64,000 bases of DNA from Streptomyces yatensis. Lineage in GTDB: Bacteria; Actinomycetota; Actinomycetes; Streptomycetales; Streptomycetaceae. The notes below the pieces were generated by a model. That model saw nothing but the letters and a program-made list of their open reading frames with translations, had not been told where the DNA came from and ran no database searches. The position numbers and the translations under genes were made by a program. Position 1 is the stretch's first letter, and every line of letters begins with the position of its first letter. Shown piece by piece: positions 25,176-33,454 of this stretch. The stretch covers positions 124,001-188,000 of the forward strand of contig NZ_CP072941.1 of the NCBI RefSeq assembly GCF_018069625.1, given 5' to 3'.

Positions 25176-25580
25176 TCACCGCCGCCGCCACACAAGGGTG
25201 TACCGCCAGAACAACCGGCGCCGCACCCGCGCCCCGGGAAGGATCTCACCTGCTTCCCGAGCGATTTCGCCGAAGGCCATGTCCGCCGGCCGGGTACGGG
25301 CCGTCATGGAGACCGGTCGGGGCGCGGGGCGGCCCCTGTTCTTCAACCACCCCACGACGGCATTGGCCGGACTGGCGAGGGCCGCCAGCATATGGTCCAC
25401 AGGAGCCTGGGCACGGTACAAGCCGACGACCACCACGGTCCCTCCCGGCGCCAGACGGCGGCGGAACCAGGTGAGCACCTGGGCGAAAGGCAGGTGGTGG
25501 ATCGTGGCGACACAGCTGATGGCGTCGTAGGGACCGTCGGGGAGGCCGGTCACCGCGTCGGCGACGGTGAAGGTCACGGG
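25176..25580 (-). pseudogene. SAM-dependent methyltransferase, C-terminal part
   Basis: The frame reads VTFTVADAVTGLPDGPYDAI, SCVATIHHLPF and RRRLAPGGTVVVVGLYRAQA, the second half of a class I methyltransferase (post-motif I acidic loop, motif IV and V). The N-terminal SAM-binding glycine loop is absent: upstream of about 25580 another sequence begins. It ends at a normal stop at 25176. Confidence 0.75.
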
Positions 25581-25587
25581 GAGCGTG

Positions 25588-25734
25588 TCAGGAGTGCGTG
25601 ACGATCCCGATCGACGTAACGGGCGTGCCGGGCCGCTCACGCTCCCAGGCCGCAGCGATGTCCTGCACGGGGTACGTGGAGGCGCCGTCCGTCAGGTAGC
25701 TCATGCTCTTCGGCGTGGTGGGCTCGTTTGCCAT
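25588..25734 (-). CDS. Small open reading frame of unknown function
   Basis: A 48-residue frame, MANEPTTPKSMSYLTDGAST then YPVQDIAAAWERERPGTPVT. AAAGGG stands five bases before the ATG at 25734, which argues that it is or was translated. It may be the preserved N-terminus of a larger gene lost in the rearrangement that truncated its two neighbours, or an independent small peptide. No family is recognised. Confidence 0.35.
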   Translation of the reverse strand: MANEPTTPKSMSYLTDGASTYPVQDIAAAWERERPGTPVTSIGIVTHS

Positions 25735-25741
25735 GACGACC

Positions 25742-26211
25742 CTTTCGATGCTGACGGCAAGACCGATCTCGCCGCCTTCGCCCGCGACTTCCGCGCCAAT
25801 CTCGACGCGAACCTCATCAGTGCCGCCCTCACGGCCCGGGTCCTCAACGACCGCCTCGCCCCGGGCGGTGCGGTCATACACATCGGTTCCATAGCGGCCG
25901 ACCAGGGAGCCGACTCCTACGGAGCATCCAAGGCGGGCCTCGCCACCTGGGACCTGAGCCCTGCCGACGCCCTCGAGCCTCGGGACATCACCGCCAACGT
26001 GGTCGCGCCCGGCTACATCACCGACACCGAGTGCTTCCGCGACCAGCCCTCCGACAAACGCCGCACCAGCCTGATCGCCGCCACCTCCACGGGTCGTCCC
26101 GGAACCCCGGCCGACGTCGCGGGAGCGGTCGCCTTCCGCGCCTCGCCTGCCGCCCGCCACATCAGGGGGCAAGTCCTCAACGTCAACGGCGGCGCAAGGA
26201 AAACCAGGTAG
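25742..26211 (+). pseudogene. SDR oxidoreductase lacking its N-terminus
   Basis: The frame gives FRANLDANLISAALTARVLN, then IHIGSIAADQGADSYGASKA with the catalytic Ser and YxxxK, and ends AARHIRGQVLNVNGGARKTR. That is a FabG-like reductase from about residue 90 onward. The NAD(P)-binding TGxxxGIG region is absent and no ribosome site precedes residue 1 of this piece, so it is a truncated gene. Confidence 0.72.
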
Positions 26212-26431
26212 CCGCGGCTTCGGAGACGACGTGGGCTACGCCGCCGGTCTTGTGGGTGGGGATGTCCAGCAGGCAGACGGCGTCCGAGCGCCAGACCAGG
26301 CCGGTCGCCCAGCGGGCCCCGCACTCGGGACACTCGGCCTCGCCCGCACCGCCCTGCACAGCCGCCAGGCGCTTGCGCCCCGGCCTCAGCCGCTCGCCAC
26401 GAGCCCGACAGTTCCTCCGGGCGTCACCGCC
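26212..26431. other. Short gap with a zinc-ribbon-like minus-strand run
   Basis: Read on the minus strand, 26320-26205 gives AECPECGARWATGLVWRSDA and VCLLDIPTHKTGGVAHVV, which looks like a real CxxC-containing protein end. No start or ribosome site could be found, so I do not call a gene. Confidence 0.35.
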
Positions 26432-27181
26432 TCAGGGCCGCTGCCGCCGCTGCCGCCGGGGGGCCGGGGGGCCGGTGAGCGCGGGGTGTGGCTGGGGGCG
26501 GGCGGGGGTGCGGGAGCGGTAGACGACGTAGGGCCTGGTGAGGTAGCCGAGGGGGACGGTGAAGGCGTGGACGAGGCGGCTGAAGGGCCACAGGGCGAAC
26601 AGGGCCATCGCCAGCAGGGCGTGGAGCCGGTAGGCCAGGGGGGCGTGGGCCATGGCGGGTACGTCGGGGTCGAGGGCGAACAGGCTGCGGAACCAGATGG
26701 AGACGCCCTGCCGGTAGTCGTAGGCGTGGGGGTCGGCGCCGGTGGCGGTGGCGGTCAGCCCGGCGAGCAGGACGGCGGCGAGCAGCGGGTAGACGGCGCG
26801 GTCGCCGCGGCTGGTGGCGGCGCGTACGGCGGGGACGCGCAGCCGTCGGTAGAGCAGGATGCCGAGGCCGGTGACGGTGGCCAGTCCCGCGGTGCCCCCG
26901 ACGAGCAGGGCGTTGGCGTGATACAGGGACTCGCTGACGCGCAGCCGTTCGGTGAGTGCTTCGGGGATGAGCAGGCCCACGACGTGCCCGGCGAGCACGA
27001 AGAGCAGGCCGTAGTGGAAGAGGGGCCCGCCGATGCCGAGCAGACGGTGCTCGTGGAGCTGGCTGGAGCGGGTGGTGAAGCCGAAGCGGTCGTAGTGGTA
27101 GCGCCAGGCGGCGCCGGCGGTGAACAGGACGAGCACGAGGTAGGGAAGGACGCCCCACAGGGCGGTGTTCAGGTGGTTCAT
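26432..27181 (-). CDS. narI: Respiratory nitrate reductase gamma subunit (cytochrome b)
   Basis: A 249-residue membrane protein with five helices that takes electrons from menaquinol and passes them through two haem b groups to NarH. The four expected haem ligands are His56 and His66 (PLFHYGLLFVLAGHVVG) and His187 and His205 (AYRLHALL; SRLVHAFT), the same numbering as in E. coli NarI. The C-terminus is a basic, proline-rich cytoplasmic tail. ATG 27181 overlaps the narJ stop by four bases (ATGA), so translation is coupled. It is the last gene of narGHJI. Confidence 0.93.
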   Translation of the reverse strand: MNHLNTALWGVLPYLVLVLFTAGAAWRYHYDRFGFTTRSSQLHEHRLLGIGGPLFHYGLLFVLAGHVVGLLIPEALTERLRVSESLYHANALLVGGTAGLATVTGLGILLYRRLRVPAVRAATSRGDRAVYPLLAAVLLAGLTATATGADPHAYDYRQGVSIWFRSLFALDPDVPAMAHAPLAYRLHALLAMALFALWPFSRLVHAFTVPLGYLTRPYVVYRSRTPARPQPHPALTGPPAPRRQRRQRP

Positions 27182-27813
27182 CGGCCGGTTCCTTCGGCGA
27201 GGGGGGTGGCCGCGGGGATGGCCGCGGCGAAAGGGGCCAGGCCCACGGTTTCGGTGGGCGGTCCACCGCGGACGAGCGCCAGGGCCGCGGCACGGTCGGC
27301 GGGCGAGGGTCCGGGCAGGGTTTCGCAGACGGCGCGCAGCACGTCGGCGTACGGACTGCCGTGGTCGGTGAGGGCCATCCGCAGCAGTTCCAGGGCGGCG
27401 CGGTGGTCGCACAGCAGCCGTTTGCCCGGGGCCGGGCAGCGGGCGGCGAACTCCAGCAGCAGCGGCAGGTGGTCGGGGAGTTCGTCCTCGGGGGGCGCCC
27501 ATCCGTGGGCGCGGTAGTGGGCTTTGAGGGCGGCGAGGGTGCCCCCGCGGCGGCGGGTGTCGCCGTCGGTGTAGTAGGTGAGGTGCAGGGTCCGGCGGCG
27601 GCTGCGGTCGAAGGTGCGGACATAGGCGGAGGCCAGGTCGAGCACCGGGACGCCGTCGACGGCGGCGCAGAATCGCAGCAGGGGCGCCGCGGCGGGGGTG
27701 GCGAGTTCGGTGAGGCACTCGCGTACCAGGGCGTGGCGGGCGGGCCAGTCGGGTCCGGGGTAGCCGAGGAGGAGGGCGGCGGCTTGGTGCGCCGCGGGAG
27801 TGGCCGCGTTCAC
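27178..27813 (-). CDS. narJ: Nitrate reductase assembly chaperone
   Basis: A 211-residue TorD/NarJ-like chaperone that holds the NarGH complex while the molybdenum cofactor is inserted; it is not part of the final enzyme. It opens MNAATPAAHQAAALLLGYPG, and the helical body contains YVRTFDRSRRRTLHLTYYTD with the DxTRxR-like segment typical of the family. The GTG start overlaps the narH stop (GTGA), and its own stop overlaps the narI start. Confidence 0.92.
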   Translation of the reverse strand: MNAATPAAHQAAALLLGYPGPDWPARHALVRECLTELATPAAAPLLRFCAAVDGVPVLDLASAYVRTFDRSRRRTLHLTYYTDGDTRRRGGTLAALKAHYRAHGWAPPEDELPDHLPLLLEFAARCPAPGKRLLCDHRAALELLRMALTDHGSPYADVLRAVCETLPGPSPADRAAALALVRGGPPTETVGLAPFAAAIPAATPLAEGTGR

Positions 27814-29444
27814 CGCGTGTCCCCCTTGCGCCTCGGGAACAGTCCGGCGGGGCGGCCGCGGCCGTTCCAGCCCAGCAGGTTGACCCGGCCGGCGAGGCCG
27901 GAGGCGGTCCCGGCGGGTTGGGGGGCGGGGGGCGCGTGGAAGGCGTCGGTGTCGTCGTACGGCATCATCCCGGGCAGCCCATCGCCGTCGAGGCTGCAGG
28001 AATCCATGGGGGTGTCACCGCCGGGCCCGGCGGTGTAGCTGGTGGGGATGACGTAGCGCTCCTCGTACTTGGCGAGGGCGAGCAGCCGGTACATGGCCTC
28101 GATGCCGTCCTGGTCCAGGCCGACGGCCGCCGCGATGGCGGGGTCGCGTTCCTCGCCGAGGTTGATCCGGCGCAAATGGCTGCGCATGGCGGCCAGCCGG
28201 CACAAGGCGGCCTCGACCGGTTCCGGGTCCCCGGCGGTGAAGAGTTCGGCGAGGTAGCCCAGGGGGATGCGCAGGCTGTCGATGGCGCCGAAGAGGTTGA
28301 CGGGGTCCTCGCCGTCGTGGCCGGTGGCGGTGAGCGCGTCCACCATCGGAGAGAGCGGGGGGACGTACCAGACCATGGGCATGGTGCGGTATTCGGGGTG
28401 CAGCGGCAGCGCCACCCGGTACCGGGTGATGAGGGCGTGCACCGGGGAGCGCCGGGCGGCTTCGATCCAGTCGTTCGGGATGCCGCAGTCGGCGGCGGCG
28501 CGGGCCACGGCGGGGTCCTCGGGGTCGAGGAAGCAGCCGAGCTGGGCCTGGTAGAGGTCCTTCTCGTCGGGGATGGCGGCGGCCTCGCCGACCTTGTCGG
28601 GGTCGTAGAGCATGACGCCGAGGTAGCGCAGCCGTCCCACGCAGGTCTCGGAGCACACGGTGGGTTCCCCGGCCTCGATGCGCGGATAGCACAGGGTGCA
28701 CTTCTCGGCCTTGCCGCTGCGGTGGTTGAAGTAGACCTTCTTGTAGGGGCAGCCACTGACGCACATGCGCCAGCCGCGGCAGCGGTCCTGGTCGACCAGG
28801 ACGATGCCGTCCTCGATCCGCTTGTACATCGCGCCGGAGGGGCAGACGGCGACGCAGGAGGGGTTGAGGCAATGCTCGCAGATGCGCGGCAGGTAGAACA
28901 TGAAGGCTTGTTCGTACTCCAGCCGGACCTTTTCGCTCATCTTGGCCAGGACCGGGTCGCCGGCGATGTGCTCGGGGCCGCCGCCGAGGTCATCGTCCCA
29001 GTTGGGGCCCCAGGTGACGGAGGTGGGGCGGCCGTCGATGAGGGAGCGGGGCGGGGCGGTGGGCACGTCGTCGCCGAGCGGGGCGGTGGTGAGGGTGTCG
29101 TAGTCGTACGTCCAGGGCTGGTAGTAGTCGTCCAGCCGGGGCAGTTCGGGGTTGGCGAACAGCCGGGCGAGGCGGCGGGCGCGGCCGCCGGTGCGGGGCA
29201 CCAGCCTGCCGCCTTTGAGGTGCCAGCCGCCCTTCCAGGTGTCCTGGTCCTCGTAACCGCGGGGGTAGCCCCGGCCGGGGCGGGTTTCCACGTTGTTGAA
29301 CCAGACGTATTCGGTGCCCGAGCGGTTGGTCCAGGTCTGTTTGCAGGTGACCGAGCAGGTGTGGCAGCCGATGCACTTGTCGAGGTTCATGACCATGGCG
29401 ATCTGGGCCATCACCCGGGGGCTGCGCGGCCGTTGGCGCGGCAT
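27810..29444 (-). CDS. narH: Respiratory nitrate reductase beta subunit (iron-sulfur protein)
   Basis: A 544-residue cytoplasmic-side subunit that carries four iron-sulfur clusters between NarI and NarG. The cysteine groups are visible: CIGCHTCSVTCK (about residue 24), CEHCLNPSCVAVCPSGAMYK (about 190), CRGWRMCVSGCPYKK (about 223) and CTLCYP/CSETC (about 250). Trp replaces one cysteine position (CRGWRMC), as in the 3Fe-4S cluster of known NarH. The start could be ATG 29444 or the internal ATG 29411 (MAQIAMVMNLD); 29444 is one base after narG. Confidence 0.93.
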   Translation of the reverse strand: MPRQRPRSPRVMAQIAMVMNLDKCIGCHTCSVTCKQTWTNRSGTEYVWFNNVETRPGRGYPRGYEDQDTWKGGWHLKGGRLVPRTGGRARRLARLFANPELPRLDDYYQPWTYDYDTLTTAPLGDDVPTAPPRSLIDGRPTSVTWGPNWDDDLGGGPEHIAGDPVLAKMSEKVRLEYEQAFMFYLPRICEHCLNPSCVAVCPSGAMYKRIEDGIVLVDQDRCRGWRMCVSGCPYKKVYFNHRSGKAEKCTLCYPRIEAGEPTVCSETCVGRLRYLGVMLYDPDKVGEAAAIPDEKDLYQAQLGCFLDPEDPAVARAAADCGIPNDWIEAARRSPVHALITRYRVALPLHPEYRTMPMVWYVPPLSPMVDALTATGHDGEDPVNLFGAIDSLRIPLGYLAELFTAGDPEPVEAALCRLAAMRSHLRRINLGEERDPAIAAAVGLDQDGIEAMYRLLALAKYEERYVIPTSYTAGPGGDTPMDSCSLDGDGLPGMMPYDDTDAFHAPPAPQPAGTASGLAGRVNLLGWNGRGRPAGLFPRRKGDTR

Positions 29445-29445
29445 G

Positions 29446-32400
29446 TCAGTACTCCACGTTCTGGGAGCGGCGCCGGATGACGGTGACCGCGTCCCGCTGG
29501 TTGCCGGTGGGGCCGTAGTAGTTGGGGGCGAAGGAGAGTTGGGCGTAGCCGCCGATGAGGTGGGTGGGCTTGATGAGGAGCTTGGTGAGTGCGTTGTGCA
29601 CCCCGCCGCGGCGGCCGGTGGCCTCGGACTTGGGCACGTTCACCAGCCGTTCCTGCACGTGGTACATGAACACGGTGCCGGTGGGCATGCGGTGGGAGAC
29701 CACGGCGCGGGCGACCACGACACCGTTGGCGTTGACGGCCTCGATCCAGTCGTTGTCGGATACGCCGATGGCCTGGGCGTCGGGGACGCTGAGCCAGATG
29801 ACCGGGCCGCCGCGGGCCAGGGTCTGCATGATGAGGTTTTCCTGGTACTCGGAGTGGATGGACCACTTGGAGTGCGGGGTGAGGTAGCGGACGGTGACCG
29901 AGCGGCCCTCGTCGCCGTCGGCTCCGGGCGGGGCCTCGCCAAGGGCGGCGAGGTCCAGCGGGGGCCGGTAGATGGGGAGTTGTTCGCCGAGTTCGGCCAT
30001 CCAGGAGTGGTCGAGGTAGAAGTGCTGGCGGCCGGTGAGGGTGTGCCAGGGCTTGCGGTGTTCGGTGTTGATGGTGAACGGCGCGTAGCGGCGGTCGGGG
30101 GCCTCCTTGCCGGACCATTCGAAGCTGGCGCCGACCTGGACGGGGCGGGCCTGGGTGTCGGAGAACACCACCCGGCGTTCGGCCACCGAGGCGCCCAGTG
30201 CGGCGAGGCCCGAGCGGGGGCCGCAGCGCTCGGCGAGGCGGGCGAATCCCTCCGCGGCGATGCGCCCGTTGGTGGTGCCCGACAGGGCCAGGATGGCCTC
30301 GCACAGCTTGGCGTCGGTGTCGAGCAGCGGCCTGCCGGCCGCGGCGCCGCGGGTGGCGGTGCCGCACCGTTCGGCCAGCCAGGCGGATTCCGGGTCCGGG
30401 GTGACGGTGATGCCTTTGACCTGCATGCCCACCTGTTGGGCGAGGGGGCCGAAGGCGGCCAGCCGGTCGGCGACGGCGGTGTAGTCGCGGGTCACCAGGG
30501 CGAGGTTCGGCAGGTTCACGCCCGGTACGGCGGGGGTGCGGCCGTCCCGCCAGTCCGGGACGGTCCCGCCGGGCTGGGCCGTCTCTCCGGGGGTGTCGTG
30601 CATCAGTGCGGTGGCGACCAGGTCGTGGGCGGTGTCCAGCCGTCCGGCGGCGAGTTCGCCGAGCTTGCGGGCGAGGCCGTGGAAGATGTCGAAGTCGGTG
30701 CGAGCCTGCCAGGGCGGGATGATGGCCGGGGAGAAGGCGTGCACATACGGGTGCATGTCGGTGCTGGACAGGTCGTGCTTCTCGTACCAGGTCGCGGCGG
30801 GGAGCACGAGGTCGGCGAAGAGGGTGGTGGAGGTCATCCGGAAGTCCAGCGCGAGCAGCAGGTCCAGCTTTCCGCGGGGCGTCTGGTCCTGCCAGGTGAG
30901 GTCGGCGGGGCGGCGGTCCGGTGGGGTCTCCTCGGCGGTGGCGTTGTCCTGGGCGCCCAGGAGATGGCGCAGGAAGTACTCGTTGCCCTTGGCGGAGGAG
31001 CCGATGAGGTTGGCACGCCAGACGGTGAGCACGCGGGGCCAGTTCTCGGGCGCGTCGGGGTTCTCGCAGGCGAACTCCAGCCCACCGGAGGCGAGTTGTT
31101 CGGCCACCCACTCCCCCGCCGGGCGTCCGCTCTCCTTCACCCGGCGGCCGAGCTCCAGGGGGTTGGCGGAGAAGGTGGGGTAGGAGGGCATCCAGCCCAG
31201 CCGCATCGACTGGGCGACCAAGTCGGCGGTGTGGCGGCCGGTGAACAGCCCCTGGCCGGTGGGCGAGGCGAGCGCGTCGGCGCCGTACCGTTCGTAGCGC
31301 CACTGGGAGGTGTGGAGGTACCAGTACGGGGTGCCCGCCATCTGCCGGGACGGCCGCGTCCAGTCGGCTGCGGTGGCCAGCTGCTGCCAGCCGCTGTACG
31401 GGCGTACCTTTTCCTGGCCGACGTAGTGGGCCCAGCCGCCGCCGTTGACGCCCTGGCAGCCGGTGAGCAGCAGCAGGGTGAGGAAGGAGCGGTAGATGGT
31501 GTCGGAGTGGAACCAGTGGTTGGTGCCCGCGCCCATGACGATCATGCAGCGGCCGTTGGTCTTCTCCGCGGTGCCGGCGAACTCGCGGGCCGCGCGGATC
31601 ACGGCCGCGGCCGGGACCGAGGTGATGGCCTCCTGCCAGGCCGGGGTGGACGGTGCCGAGGCGTCGTCGTAGCCGGTGGGCCACTGGCCGGTGAGGCCGG
31701 GACGGCCCACCGCGTACTGGGCCAGGAGCAGGTCGAAGACGGTGGTGACCAGCCGCTCGCCGAGCCGTCGTACGGGGACGGTGCGCCGGACGGAGGCGCC
31801 TGGTTCGTCGAAGCGGGGCAGTTCGACCTCGGCGGTGGCCGCGTCGGGGGTGCGGTGGAGGGTGAGGCGGGGGGTGATGCCTTCCAGGGCGAGGTTCCAG
31901 CGGCCTTCGCCGCCCTTGCTCCAGCGGTCGCCCAGGGTGCCGTTGGGGACCACGGGGCGGTCGGTGTCCGCGTCGTAGAGCACCGGCATCCAGCGCCGGG
32001 CCTCCTCGTCGGCGTGGGCGGCCAGGCCCGGTTCGATGTCCTCCAGGCCGGCGGCGGTGAGGAAGGCGCCGGGGAAGCGGCGCCCGTCGCGTTCGGCCAG
32101 TTCCACCAGGAAGGGCAGGTCGGTGAAGCGCCCGACGTAGTCGGTGAAGTAGGGGACCTCGCGCTCGACGAAGAACTCCTTGAGGATGACATGTCCCATC
32201 GCCATGGCGACCGCGCCGTCGGTGCCGGGGTGGGGGTGGAGCCATTCGTCGGCGAACTTGGTGGCGTCCGCGTAGTCCGGGGAGACCACCACCACCTTCT
32301 GTCCCCGGTAGCGGGCCTCGGCCATCCAGTGGGCGTCGGGGGTGCGGGTGACCGGCACGTTCGATCCCCACAGCATCAGATACGCCGCGTCCCACCAGTC

Positions 32401-33174
32401 CCCTGATTCGGGGACGTCGGTCTGGTCGCCGAAGACCTGCGGGGAGGCGATCGGCAGATCCGCGTACCAGTCGTAGAACGAGATCATGGGCGCGCCGATC
32501 AGCGCCATGAAGCGGGCGCCGACGGCGTGGGAGGCCATCGACATGGCCGGGATGGGGGAGAAACCGGCGATCCGGTCCGGGCCGTGGGCGCGCAGGGTGT
32601 GGACATGGGCGGCGGCCGCGATCTCCAGGGCCTCCTCCCAGCCGATCCGCACCAGCCCGCCCTTGCCGCGGGCGGACTGGTAGCGGCGCCGCTTGACCGG
32701 GTCCTCGGTGATTTCGGCCCAGGCGGCCACCGGGTCGCCGAGCCGGTCCCGGGCCTCCCGGTAGAGCTCGACCAGCACGCCGCGGGCGAGGGGATGGCGC
32801 ACCCGGGTGGGCGAATAGGTGTACCAGGAGAAGGAGGCGCCGCGCGGGCAGCCCCGCGGTTCGTACTCGGGGCGGTCGGGGCCGACCGAGGGGTAGTCGG
32901 TCTGCTGGGTCTCCCAGGTGATCAGCCCGTCCTTGACATAGACCTTCCAGGAGCAGGATCCGGTGCAGTTGACGCCGTGGGTGGAGCGCACCACCCGGTC
33001 GTGCGCCCAGCGTTCGCGGTAGGGGGAGTCCTCGACGGTCTGGTCGGTCCGGTAGACGGCCCGCAAGTCGGGGGTGACCGGGACGCGGCGGAGCGCGGTC
33101 CCGACCGCGAGCAGTCTCTCCGTCACCGCCGAGGCGGCGGTTTCGGCTCCTTCTCGTGCTGTGCGGCGCACCAC
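29446..33174 (-). CDS. narG: Respiratory nitrate reductase alpha subunit (molybdopterin enzyme)
   Basis: A 1242-residue catalytic subunit that reduces nitrate to nitrite at a bis-MGD molybdenum centre. The N-terminal FS0 cluster ligands HGVNCTGSCSW (about residue 67) and the distant Cys in PRGCPRGASF are present, and the Mo-coordinating Asp lies in ISFYDWYADLP. The length and the closing block (PTHLIGGYAQLSFAPNYYGP) are those of true NarG. It has no Tat signal by eye, so it faces the cytoplasm. GTG 33174 follows AAGGAG with seven bases between. It heads narGHJI; two palindromes upstream may be operator sites. Confidence 0.95.
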   Translation of the reverse strand: MVRRTAREGAETAASAVTERLLAVGTALRRVPVTPDLRAVYRTDQTVEDSPYRERWAHDRVVRSTHGVNCTGSCSWKVYVKDGLITWETQQTDYPSVGPDRPEYEPRGCPRGASFSWYTYSPTRVRHPLARGVLVELYREARDRLGDPVAAWAEITEDPVKRRRYQSARGKGGLVRIGWEEALEIAAAAHVHTLRAHGPDRIAGFSPIPAMSMASHAVGARFMALIGAPMISFYDWYADLPIASPQVFGDQTDVPESGDWWDAAYLMLWGSNVPVTRTPDAHWMAEARYRGQKVVVVSPDYADATKFADEWLHPHPGTDGAVAMAMGHVILKEFFVEREVPYFTDYVGRFTDLPFLVELAERDGRRFPGAFLTAAGLEDIEPGLAAHADEEARRWMPVLYDADTDRPVVPNGTLGDRWSKGGEGRWNLALEGITPRLTLHRTPDAATAEVELPRFDEPGASVRRTVPVRRLGERLVTTVFDLLLAQYAVGRPGLTGQWPTGYDDASAPSTPAWQEAITSVPAAAVIRAAREFAGTAEKTNGRCMIVMGAGTNHWFHSDTIYRSFLTLLLLTGCQGVNGGGWAHYVGQEKVRPYSGWQQLATAADWTRPSRQMAGTPYWYLHTSQWRYERYGADALASPTGQGLFTGRHTADLVAQSMRLGWMPSYPTFSANPLELGRRVKESGRPAGEWVAEQLASGGLEFACENPDAPENWPRVLTVWRANLIGSSAKGNEYFLRHLLGAQDNATAEETPPDRRPADLTWQDQTPRGKLDLLLALDFRMTSTTLFADLVLPAATWYEKHDLSSTDMHPYVHAFSPAIIPPWQARTDFDIFHGLARKLGELAAGRLDTAHDLVATALMHDTPGETAQPGGTVPDWRDGRTPAVPGVNLPNLALVTRDYTAVADRLAAFGPLAQQVGMQVKGITVTPDPESAWLAERCGTATRGAAAGRPLLDTDAKLCEAILALSGTTNGRIAAEGFARLAERCGPRSGLAALGASVAERRVVFSDTQARPVQVGASFEWSGKEAPDRRYAPFTINTEHRKPWHTLTGRQHFYLDHSWMAELGEQLPIYRPPLDLAALGEAPPGADGDEGRSVTVRYLTPHSKWSIHSEYQENLIMQTLARGGPVIWLSVPDAQAIGVSDNDWIEAVNANGVVVARAVVSHRMPTGTVFMYHVQERLVNVPKSEATGRRGGVHNALTKLLIKPTHLIGGYAQLSFAPNYYGPTGNQRDAVTVIRRRSQNVEY

Positions 33175-33375
33175 GGTCCAGCTCCTTCGGCTGTGGCTCC
33201 GCCGAACAGTCGGCCGGGGCCTGATTGCGTGTCGCGCGACAGCATCACTCGCGCATCAGCCGTGCCGTATGACCCCTTTTAGTCGTTTAGCATCGCCTGA
33301 ATCGGTTTTTCCTTGCGGTTTGCCTTTCCTGTGAGGGACGCGTGCGCGAAGCAAGGCGGCGAGATGAACGGGACT

Positions 33376-33407
33376 TGACAAGGTGTCACTTTTGCCTGGT
33401 AGGCAAA
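33376..33407. promoter_or_regulatory. Two adjacent palindromes upstream of narG
   Basis: TGACA-AGG-TGTCA (33376-33388) is followed two bases later by TTTGCCT-GGT-AGGCAAA (33391-33407). Both have perfect arms and a 3-bp centre. They lie about 200-230 bp before narG and about 50 bp after the TDT gene, a plausible place for redox or nitrate control of the nar promoter. Confidence 0.5.
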
Positions 33408-33454
33408 TGGGGAGAGGGCACCACTTCAGTGAAGAACGTCCGCCGATCGAACTT

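Noticed and set aside
25588-25734. RiPP precursor peptide
   Set aside because: No modifying enzyme, transporter or leader-like cleavage motif is nearby, and both neighbours are truncated genes, so an N-terminal scrap is at least as likely.
29293-32406. A 1037-codon open frame opposite narG
   Set aside because: Long antisense frames are expected opposite GC-rich genes. Its sequence is a glycine/valine/alanine-rich shadow and narG itself is beyond doubt.
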